Assembly (NCBI GenBank): GCA_900317065.1
Contig: ONFK01000076.1
Location: 1-7,397, forward strand
Reading direction: 5' to 3'
Length of the DNA: 7,397 nucleotides
DNA from: an uncultured Bacteroidales bacterium
GTDB lineage: Bacteria > Bacteroidota > Bacteroidia > Bacteroidales > UBA932
The notes under the pieces are model-generated. The model was not told where the DNA came from. It saw only the letters and a list, made by a program, of their open reading frames with translations, and ran no database searches. The position numbers and the translations under genes were made by a program. Positions 1 to 5,582 of the stretch are shown here, one piece after another (position 1 is the stretch's first letter; each line of letters begins with the position of its first letter).

Positions 1-509
1 TGAATGGTTTCGTCTATCGCCTGGTCCACTTTCTGTCCGACCCCTGCGATGGCGGAGTTTGTCTCGACCGCGGTCAGATTGCCCAGCAGTTCAACGACCT
101 TGGGATCGGCCGCGACCGCGGCGGCGATCAAAGGATTGGAGCTTACCAATTGGGTGAGGGCGTCTATCCTTTCGTTATAGGCGCTCTGCAGTTTTGCCGC
201 TTCCGGGCCGAACTGCGGGATATTCCTGTCATCCACCAGAGAAAAATCGCCCCAGGTGTGCTGATATGTGCCGATTGCGCTGATTTTCGGGAAATAGTTG
301 GCGGCGGCTATCTTCCGGTCATAGCCTGCCATCTCGAGTTTCGCTCGCTGCTGCTCGAGGTTCTTGTTGCTGATGATTGCCATCTGGCGGCAGTCATCCA
401 GGCTCAGGGTCCTGGCCACCATGGCCGTGTCCTGCGCCCGTGCGGCCGGAGCCGCGAGTGCCAGCACCATGCCGGCCACACAGATTATTCTTTTCATTTC
501 ATTTTTCAT
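1..509 (-). CDS. TolC-family outer membrane efflux protein, N-terminal part (runs off the left edge)
   Basis: The minus strand is open from an ATG at 509 down to the left edge (169 codons, no stop). TolC-type proteins are trimeric outer membrane channels completing RND, ABC or MFS drug/metabolite pumps. The protein starts with a signal peptide: basic MKNEMKR, hydrophobic core at about residues 8-20, and an ARA|QD cleavage site after residue 25. It continues with the usual family opening (TLSLDDCRQMAIISNKNLEQ, then ANYFPKISAIGTY), the first coiled-coil helix leading into a beta strand. A second in-frame ATG lies at 497. I chose 509 because AGAAGG sits 5 nt before it and both starts keep the signal peptide intact. 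Pump partner genes probably follow to the left, outside the window. It is divergent from an AraC regulator, a common arrangement for regulated efflux operons. Family call is firm; substrate unknown. Confidence 0.88.
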   Translation of the reverse strand, partial: MKNEMKRIICVAGMVLALAAPAARAQDTAMVARTLSLDDCRQMAIISNKNLEQQRAKLEMAGYDRKIAAANYFPKISAIGTYQHTWGDFSLVDDRNIPQFGPEAAKLQSAYNERIDALTQLVSSNPLIAAAVAADPKVVELLGNLTAVETNSAIAGVGQKVDQAIDETI

Positions 510-514
510 TTGCG

Positions 515-520
515 CCTTCT
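515..520 (-). promoter_or_regulatory. Shine-Dalgarno-like site of the tolC-type gene
   Basis: AGAAGG on the minus strand lies 5 nt upstream of the ATG at 509. Such purine-rich sites are rare in this window, so it helps decide the 509 start over the in-frame ATG at 497, which lies only 12 nt further in. Confidence 0.45.
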
Positions 521-527
521 CTCTATG

Positions 528-554
528 CAAAATCAGAGCCTTTTTTACCCCAAA
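528..554 (-). promoter_or_regulatory. weak candidate promoter for the tolC-type gene
   Basis: Read on the minus strand, TGATTTTG (528-535) differs from the Bacteroidota -7 box TAnnTTTG at one defined position. A TTTG (551-554) lies 15 nt upstream as a possible -33 box, a shorter spacing than usual. This would place the transcript start about 15 nt before the start codon. It is the best candidate in the gap, but it is not an exact match. Confidence 0.28.
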
Positions 555-611
555 AATGAATCAAAACTGCGCCCGTTGTTTCGGAAAGGTCGAATTTGTA
601 ATCTTTTTTAC
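540..611 (+). repeat. spaced 9-nt direct repeat in the tolC/araC divergent gap
   Basis: CTTTTTTAC occurs at 540-548 and again at 603-611, 63 bp apart start to start, close to six helical turns. The left copy sits between the two candidate promoter boxes of the tolC-type gene; the right copy sits between those of araC. AraC-family proteins often bind spaced direct repeats, so these are candidate operator half-sites. The repeat is T-rich in an AT-rich gap, so chance is a real alternative. Confidence 0.3.
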
Positions 612-629
612 ATTTTTGTATTAGCTTTG
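595..629 (+). promoter_or_regulatory. candidate promoter of the AraC-family regulator gene
   Basis: TAGCTTTG (622-629) is an exact match to the Bacteroidota -7 box TAnnTTTG, and TTTG (595-598) lies 23 nt upstream as a possible -33 box. The predicted transcript start is about 633-636, giving a leader of about 20 nt before the ATG at 654. The spacing is at the long end of what is usual. Confidence 0.5.
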
Positions 630-653
630 CAGGCGAAAACAACAATCACGCGC

Positions 654-1568
654 ATGGACAGCAACCTTCACGAAATCAGTCTCCGCGACCTGTCTAAATA
701 CTTCCCCGGCACCGTCACTGACACTTTGTCCGACGACTTCTTCATAGCGGAAGTCCGCCACGATGCAATCCTGGACATACTTAATTACCCGTGCCGTCTG
801 AATGGGTACCTGGCGATATTCTGCCTGGAAGGAGAACTCAAGGCCGAAATCAATCTCAAGACCTACGATATCCGGGAGAACTCGGTAATCATCAACCTCC
901 CGGGCAACATCAGCCGCATCTACAGCATAGACGAAGACCAGCTTAAGCGGCTGCACTTCGTAATGGTCGCGGTTTCCAGCGATTTCCTGTCCAGTTCGCG
1001 CATGGATTATGTGCAGATGTTCAACGAAAGCATTTCCTTGCTGGACAATCCCTGCTTCGAGATGAGCACGGACGAACGCGCGATCTTCCTGAAGTATTTC
1101 GAGCTCGTGGACGTGCTTGTGAAGAGCGGGCAGAAAGGCATCAAGCAGGTCCTGAGGGGGATCGTATCGTCCTGCCTGTACTATGCAGGCTCCATCTGGC
1201 AGAAGAAACTCCTGTCGGTCGAACGCCCCAAATCCGCCGGAGAGCAGTCCATGCGCACGAAACTCTTCCTGGAGCAGTTCCTCAAGCTTGTTGCGGAGTA
1301 CCATGACAGGGAACGCGGCATGGCGTTCTATGCCGACAAACTCTGCCTCACCCCGAAATATCTTTCCAAGATCATCAAGAACGCCAGCGGAAAATCCGGC
1401 CCCGAATGGATTGATTCCTTCGTCATCCTGGAAGCCAAGAACATGCTGAAGTATTCCGACATGCCTGTCAAGGAAATCGTCTACAAACTGCATTTTCCGA
1501 ACGCGTCGGTTTTTTACAAGTTTTTCAAGTCCCATACGGGCATGACCCCGAGCGAATATCGGGGATAA
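654..1568 (+). CDS. AraC-family transcriptional regulator
   Basis: A 304-residue protein with the two-part AraC layout. The N-terminal part (about 1-190) is a cupin-like sensing region with no obvious catalytic motif. The C-terminal part (about 200-304) is the paired helix-turn-helix domain. The first helix-turn-helix is around residues 227-246 (ADKLCLTPKYLSKIIKNASG). The second begins near P271 (PVKEIVYKLHFPNASVFYKF) and ends in the family signature FKSHTGMTPSEYR. The frame stays open upstream to about 150, but that stretch is antisense to the tolC-type gene and the gap, so I start at the ATG at 654, just after a good promoter. It is divergent from the tolC-type gene and only 18 nt from the MATE gene, so it may control one or both exporters and itself. 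The effector cannot be read from sequence. Confidence 0.9.
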   Translation: MDSNLHEISLRDLSKYFPGTVTDTLSDDFFIAEVRHDAILDILNYPCRLNGYLAIFCLEGELKAEINLKTYDIRENSVIINLPGNISRIYSIDEDQLKRLHFVMVAVSSDFLSSSRMDYVQMFNESISLLDNPCFEMSTDERAIFLKYFELVDVLVKSGQKGIKQVLRGIVSSCLYYAGSIWQKKLLSVERPKSAGEQSMRTKLFLEQFLKLVAEYHDRERGMAFYADKLCLTPKYLSKIIKNASGKSGPEWIDSFVILEAKNMLKYSDMPVKEIVYKLHFPNASVFYKFFKSHTGMTPSEYRG

Positions 1569-1572
1569 TTGC

Positions 1573-1580
1573 TATCTTTG
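1573..1580 (+). promoter_or_regulatory. candidate -7 box of the MATE gene, inside the araC-MATE junction
   Basis: TATCTTTG is an exact match to TAnnTTTG. It ends 6 nt before the ATG at 1587, so a start point a few bases downstream would give an mRNA with no leader or only 1-3 nt. No clear TTTG is visible about 20 nt upstream, where the araC coding end lies, so strength is uncertain. The MATE gene could also be read from the araC promoter. Confidence 0.5.
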
Positions 1581-1586
1581 CGGCCA

Positions 1587-2966
1587 ATGTCCGCATCGCA
1601 TAAAGATTTATTGTTGGAGAAGTTGCGCGGGGGTGAGCCCCTGCTGCGGCGCGAGCAGTTGAAACTGGCCTGGCTCCTCGGCCTTCCGGCCATGCTCGCC
1701 CAACTCGGCACCATCATAATGGAATATATCGATGCGGGCATGGTAGGGCGCCTGGGTTCCGAACAGGCAGCATCCATAGGCCTGGTGGCCACCAGCACAT
1801 GGATTTTCGGCGGATTCTGCTTCGCAAATTCCTCCGGTTTCTCGGTACAGGTTTCACAGCTGATAGGCTCGCGGAACTATGCCAAGGCCCGCGCAGTCAT
1901 GCGCAAGGGCTTTCTCAGCGTACTGGGCTTCAGCCTCGTGCTGTCGTTCCTCGGGCTGCTGATCAGCCCCTTCCTGCCCCACTGGCTGGGTGGAGACGCC
2001 GCAATTTGCGCGGACGCCAGCGCGTACTTCGCAATTTTCTGCGCGTTCCTTCCCGTAATGCAGATAGCGGTGACTTCCTGCTCGATGCTGCAGGCCAGCG
2101 GCAACATGAAGATTCCGAGCATCGTGGAGGTTTCCGCCTGCATACTGGACGTCGGCCTCAACTATCTCTTCATCTATGTGCTGGATATGGGCGTGAAAGG
2201 CGCAGCCCTGGGCACCGGCCTGGCCACGATGATTACTCACGCATTCGCGCTCTGGTATCTGTTCATCGTCTGCCCGGAACTCAACATTCTTCAGGACAGC
2301 GGTTCCTGGATACCGGACAGGGAATCGCTCAAGGCTGCCTTTGGCATCAGCGGCCCCATGTGGCTGCAGAACATCATTTCCAGGGGCGCCTACGTCATGA
2401 GCACGGTCATCGTCGCCCCGCTCGGCACCATAGCGATTGCCGCCAACTCCTTCGCCATCACGGCTGAAAGCTTCTGCTACATGCCCGGATACGGGCTCAG
2501 CGATGCGGCCACATCCCTCGTCGGTCAGAGCATAGGCGCGAAGCGCAAGGAGCTTGCGCGCCAGTTCGCATACATAACCACCGGTCTTGCCGCCACGCTG
2601 ATGACGGGTGCCGGCATCCTGATGTATATATTCGCCCCCCAGATGATGGGAGTGCTGACGAACGATCCCGAAGTCATCGCCCTGGGCGTCAAGGTCCTCC
2701 GAATAGAAGCCTTCGCAGAAACGCTTTACGCAGTGTCCATAATAGGATACGGCTCCTGCGTCGGCGCCGGAGACACCATGGTGCCCATGATCCTGAACTT
2801 TGCGAGCATGTGGGTGGTGCGCATCGGGCTCGCCTTTATTCTCACCCCGAAGCTCGGCCTTGCAGGCTACTGGATTGCAATGTGCATTGAGCTCAACGTG
2901 CGTGGAATCATCTTCTTCCTGCGTATCAGGGGGAAACGGTGGATGAAAAAAGAATTTGCAGAATAA
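1587..2966 (+). CDS. MATE-family multidrug/metabolite efflux transporter
   Basis: A 459-residue integral inner membrane protein in the size range of MATE exporters (about 450-470), with roughly 12 hydrophobic segments in two similar halves. MATE proteins use a Na+ or H+ gradient to export cationic drugs or metabolites. Diagnostic stretches are the opening LAWLLGLPAMLAQLGTIIM, then EYIDAGMVGRLGSEQAASIG, a repeat-like second half starting near ISGPMWLQNIISRGAYVMST, and GYGLSDAATSLVGQSIGAKR. The ATG at 1587 was chosen over an in-frame TTG at 1569, which overlaps the -7 box. Its stop TAA shares one base with the ATG of the C-S lyase gene (TAATG), pointing to translational coupling. The substrate is unknown; the coupling raises the possibility of a sulfur-containing or amino-acid-related compound. 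Confidence 0.92.
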   Translation: MSASHKDLLLEKLRGGEPLLRREQLKLAWLLGLPAMLAQLGTIIMEYIDAGMVGRLGSEQAASIGLVATSTWIFGGFCFANSSGFSVQVSQLIGSRNYAKARAVMRKGFLSVLGFSLVLSFLGLLISPFLPHWLGGDAAICADASAYFAIFCAFLPVMQIAVTSCSMLQASGNMKIPSIVEVSACILDVGLNYLFIYVLDMGVKGAALGTGLATMITHAFALWYLFIVCPELNILQDSGSWIPDRESLKAAFGISGPMWLQNIISRGAYVMSTVIVAPLGTIAIAANSFAITAESFCYMPGYGLSDAATSLVGQSIGAKRKELARQFAYITTGLAATLMTGAGILMYIFAPQMMGVLTNDPEVIALGVKVLRIEAFAETLYAVSIIGYGSCVGAGDTMVPMILNFASMWVVRIGLAFILTPKLGLAGYWIAMCIELNVRGIIFFLRIRGKRWMKKEFAE

Positions 2967-4252
2967 TGTACGATTTCGACTTTGTATCAGAGGGTCTCGC
3001 CCGTGGCACCAACGATGTCAAATGGGACACCTGCGATCCCGGAGTGATTCCCATGTGGGTGGCGGAGATGGACTTCCCCGCCGCACCCTGCATCCTGAAA
3101 GCCCTGCACGAAAGGGTGGACAGGGGCGTCTTCGGATACACCGAAGTGCCTGCTTCCTATTACGAATCAGTCATCAACTGGTTCTCCGGCCGGCACAGAT
3201 GGCAGATTACCCGAGATCAGATCATCCCCGTCCAGGGAATCGTGCCTGCGACATCCATCGCGGTAAAGGCTCTCACCGAAGCGGGAGACAAGGTCGTGCT
3301 GAACGTGCCTGCATACAACTGTTTCTTCCACAACATCACCAATCAGGGCTGCGAAACCAGCGAGAGCAGACTCCTCTGGAATCCCGGACTCAAGCGCTAC
3401 GAGATGGACTGGGACGACATAGAGCGCCGCTGCGCGGACCCTGCCGCCAAGGCCTTCCTGCTCTGCAATCCCCACAATCCGAGCGGACGCCTTTGGAGCC
3501 GTGAAGAGTTGGTGCGCCTGGGAGAAATCTGCCTGAGGCACGGAGTAAAGGTGATAAGCGACGAAATCCACTGCGAGATTGTGGCTCCGGGCAGGGCATA
3601 CGTTCCATTCGCTTCGATCTGCGAGGAATTTGCGCAGAACAGCATCTCCTTCGTCTCCCCTACCAAGGGTTTCAACATCGCGGGAGTGCAGATTGCAAAC
3701 ATAATCAGCGCCAACGAAGATTTCCGCAGACGCATGGACAGGGTGATCAACGTCTGGGAGCACTGCGACGTAAACCAGTTCGGCATCGTCGCCCTGCAGG
3801 CGGCATATTCCGACGAAGGGGCTGCATGGCTGGAGCAGATGAATGCCCTGGTTCACAGTAACTTCATGATGCTGAAAGATCTTTTCGCAGAGCGCTTCCC
3901 GGCCGTCCGCGTCCCTGAACTCGAGGCCACCTATCTGTTGTGGCTGGATTTTGCAGAGGCATTCACGCCGGCAAAACCTTCGCCTTCGGAAATGGCAAAG
4001 GGCCCGTCCTCGCCCGTAAAGGGTCTCGGTACGGGCATTGCCATTTCTTCCGCAACGCCCTCGCAAGGTTTTGCCGGACAGGAAGGCAAGGCGGTTGCGG
4101 AGCACCTGCTGAAGAACAACGGGGTACGCGTCAACGACGGAGCCATCTATGGCGGAGCGTCCTGCTGCCGCATCAACCTTGCCTGCCCCGAGGCCACAAT
4201 GAAAGAAGGCCTCCGGCGAATCGCCGAAGGCCTCTCCACTATCCTTGAATAA
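2966..4252 (+). CDS. patB: MalY/PatB-family PLP-dependent C-S lyase with an extra palindrome-encoded segment
   Basis: A 428-residue fold-type I pyridoxal-phosphate enzyme of the MalY/PatB group, cytosolic. Members split the C-S bond of cystathionine or cysteine conjugates, releasing a thiol, pyruvate and ammonia; some act as aminotransferases. Family signatures are VIPMWVAEMDFP near the N-terminus, FGYTEVPASYY, cofactor-binding CNPHNPSG (167-174) and SDEIHCE (D199 for the pyridine nitrogen, H202), the Schiff-base lysine K234 in SPTKGFNIAG, and the carboxylate-binding arginine R402 in CRINLACP. All key residues are present, so activity is expected. Start: the ATG at 2966 fits the family N-terminus and overlaps the MATE stop; a GTG at 2939 lies inside MATE. 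The family is usually about 385-395 residues. The excess is a low-complexity Pro/Ser/Gly/Lys stretch at about 335-371, between TYLLWLDF and the GVRVNDGAIYG strand, encoded by a DNA palindrome. The true substrate is uncertain. Confidence 0.9.
   Translation: MYDFDFVSEGLARGTNDVKWDTCDPGVIPMWVAEMDFPAAPCILKALHERVDRGVFGYTEVPASYYESVINWFSGRHRWQITRDQIIPVQGIVPATSIAVKALTEAGDKVVLNVPAYNCFFHNITNQGCETSESRLLWNPGLKRYEMDWDDIERRCADPAAKAFLLCNPHNPSGRLWSREELVRLGEICLRHGVKVISDEIHCEIVAPGRAYVPFASICEEFAQNSISFVSPTKGFNIAGVQIANIISANEDFRRRMDRVINVWEHCDVNQFGIVALQAAYSDEGAAWLEQMNALVHSNFMMLKDLFAERFPAVRVPELEATYLLWLDFAEAFTPAKPSPSEMAKGPSSPVKGLGTGIAISSATPSQGFAGQEGKAVAEHLLKNNGVRVNDGAIYGGASCCRINLACPEATMKEGLRRIAEGLSTILE
3968..4077 (+). 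repeat. 110-bp palindromic element inside the C-S lyase gene
   Basis: Three inverted-repeat pairs are nested in the right order. The outer arms are a perfect 13-bp pair, CCGGCAAAACCTT (3968-3980) with its complement at 4065-4077. The middle arms are a perfect 10-bp pair, GAAATGGCAA (3989-3998) with its complement at 4038-4047. The inner arms are GCCCGT (4002-4007) with ACGGGC (4031-4036). The parts between arms differ in length (8 versus 17 nt between outer and middle). The reading frame stays open through it, giving residues P335 to G371. No target-site duplication is evident. The length (110) is not a multiple of three, so the true borders or an associated small duplication must restore the frame. 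It resembles in-frame palindromic elements known from other bacteria (such as Rickettsia palindromic elements) in concept, not in sequence. Confidence 0.7.
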
Positions 4253-4268
4253 AGGTATTCCGAGGTAC

Positions 4269-4289
4269 TTTAGGGGCAGAGCCCCTAAA
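4269..4289. terminator. GC-rich hairpin at the convergent end of the C-S lyase and porin genes
   Basis: TTTAGGGGC and GCCCCTAAA form a perfect 9-bp stem around a 3-nt loop, 16 nt after the C-S lyase stop. It is well placed to end or protect transcripts arriving from both sides. Neither side is followed by a clean U-tract, so it may be a 3'-end stabilising hairpin or a dispersed palindromic repeat rather than a classic intrinsic terminator. Confidence 0.5.
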
Positions 4290-4297
4290 AAGACTTT

Positions 4298-4328
4298 CAA
4301 GTATACTTTCTGCTAGAAAGTGTACTTG
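4298..4328 (-). terminator. hairpin spanning the stop codon of the porin gene, followed by a U-rich run
   Basis: A 13-position inverted repeat (4298-4310 with 4316-4328) encloses a 5-nt loop that contains the porin stop codon. Twelve positions pair by Watson-Crick rules. The odd one is a C-A mismatch in the minus-strand RNA and a U-G wobble in the plus-strand RNA. On the minus strand it is followed by AAAGTCTTTTTAG, a moderately U-rich tail, so it may help end porin transcription. Its upstream arm is the last codons of the porin itself (IKYTF). Confidence 0.45.
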
Positions 4329-5572
4329 ATCAATCCCTGCACGCGGTTGTTGGTAACCCAGTGCAGACCCTGGTCATACAGACCGGTCTCGAGATTCATA
4401 CCCTTGGTCTTGTCGCCGTACTGGACGGAAGTGAGCTCATACTCCAGACCGAAGGCCACCTTGCCGAGATTGTAGATGACGGTAGGAGTCACACGGAACA
4501 TCTGGTTCATGTTGTCGAAGCTGTTGCCGCTGAACCAGAATCCGGTGGGAACGCCTGCAGCGCCGTCAAGCGCTTCCTTCGTGCCGAAATTCTTCACATA
4601 TCCGGCAAAGAATATTCCCTGAAGCTTCTTTCCGTAAACAAGGCTCAGCCAGCTGGAAGAATTGCGGGTGGGAGTATACTCGCAGTTCTTGTCGAGAAGC
4701 ACCTTGGATACACCGTAACCGCCGTTCAGGTTGAGATGATCGCCCGCCTCTGCAAACACGGTCTTGAACTTGACACTGAAAAGGTCCTTGGCATACTGAG
4801 CGTAGAAGAAAGGAGTCACGGTGGTGATACGGTCGGTGCGGAAGCCGGCTGCATCCTTAAGTACAGGCTTGATGCTCAGCACGTTGACACCGGCACGCAG
4901 GACGAGTCCGTCTGCCTTGAAGTTGAGTCCGGCGTAAATCTCGGGAGTATTGCCGTATTTGATGTAGCTCGCGCTCTTCCCTTCGGGGCCGTTGGATGCA
5001 TACTGCATCTGCCAGAGAGCAGCGGCGGTGAGAGAAAGGCCTCCGCCGAAGTTATAGTCGAGCTGAGTCAGAGGGGTACGGCTGAAGGGGCCGAAAGGAG
5101 CGCCGGTGTTCAGGGAGAACACGTCGGGCATGTCGGCTGCCATGGGATGCCAGCTCTGGCCGGCCTTGATCGTAAGGTCCTTCTTTGCAAGAGTGACGAA
5201 TGCCTGGCGCAGACGGAAGTTCGCCGTACCGGTCACTTTATCGTTCCCGAGTCCGTTGTAGAAGTCACCTTCCACGCGTGCGCCCACCTTCCATCCTTCA
5301 ACCTCGTAACCTTTGGCTTCCACCCAAAGGCGGGAAGTAAGGGCTGCGAAACGGGTGTTGGGATAAGCGTTCATGTCATCACCGTTGGCTGCAAATTCCT
5401 CATCGTAAGGAACATAGGTGAAGAAGTCTTCGGTAAGGCCTTTCATCCTGCGGGTATCGAAGGCGTAGAAGTTGCGGATGAATCCGTGCACCTCGATGCT
5501 CGGCTTGCTTTCCTGAGCGAATGCCGAAAGCCCGAGGGCGGCAAATACAATCGTGGTAAAAATCTTTTTCAT
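4313..5572 (-). CDS. DcaP-type outer membrane porin (probable dicarboxylate channel)
   Basis: A 419-residue outer membrane beta-barrel protein. It starts with a clear signal peptide (MKKIFTTIVFAALGLSAFA, cleaved before QES). Next comes SIEVHGFIRNFYAFDTR, the opening of DcaP-like porins, then alternating strands typical of a barrel (FRLRQAFVTLAKKDLTIKAG, with the QSWHPM motif) and a C-terminal phenylalanine (GLIKYTF) as expected for BAM-assisted insertion. DcaP-type trimeric porins carry dicarboxylates and other small anions across the outer membrane. The frame is open further upstream, but the ATG at 5572 gives the signal peptide, while the longer start would lie inside the transporter gene. 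It begins 10 nt after the SLC13 stop with no Shine-Dalgarno site, so the two form an operon. The substrate is inferred from family and neighbour; a general porin is the alternative. Confidence 0.85.
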   Translation of the reverse strand: MKKIFTTIVFAALGLSAFAQESKPSIEVHGFIRNFYAFDTRRMKGLTEDFFTYVPYDEEFAANGDDMNAYPNTRFAALTSRLWVEAKGYEVEGWKVGARVEGDFYNGLGNDKVTGTANFRLRQAFVTLAKKDLTIKAGQSWHPMAADMPDVFSLNTGAPFGPFSRTPLTQLDYNFGGGLSLTAAALWQMQYASNGPEGKSASYIKYGNTPEIYAGLNFKADGLVLRAGVNVLSIKPVLKDAAGFRTDRITTVTPFFYAQYAKDLFSVKFKTVFAEAGDHLNLNGGYGVSKVLLDKNCEYTPTRNSSSWLSLVYGKKLQGIFFAGYVKNFGTKEALDGAAGVPTGFWFSGNSFDNMNQMFRVTPTVIYNLGKVAFGLEYELTSVQYGDKTKGMNLETGLYDQGLHWVTNNRVQGLIKYTF

Positions 5573-5582
5573 ATTCAATTTG

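Noticed and set aside
485..497. Lipoprotein signal at the start of the tolC-type protein (Cys at residue 10)
   Set aside because: The residues before the cysteine (R-I-I) do not form a lipobox, and a signal peptidase I site (ARA before Q26) fits better.
150..653. Long upstream extension of the AraC-family reading frame
   Set aside because: It is antisense to the tolC-type gene and its leader, its residues are unlike any AraC N-terminus, and a promoter plus a good ATG at 654 explain the gene.
3968..4077. Reading the palindrome as a classic MITE
   Set aside because: No target-site duplication is visible at the flanks and no transposase is present in the window, so I kept the neutral term palindromic element.
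4207..4233. Imperfect hairpin in the last codons of the C-S lyase
   Set aside because: It is produced by two repeated Glu-Gly-Leu codon triplets with palindromic AGGCCT and is not followed by a U-tract, so it is better explained by coding sequence.
3167..4300. A 377-codon open frame on the minus strand opposite the C-S lyase
   Set aside because: No family resemblance and it covers a gene with intact catalytic motifs; also overlaps the 3' hairpins.
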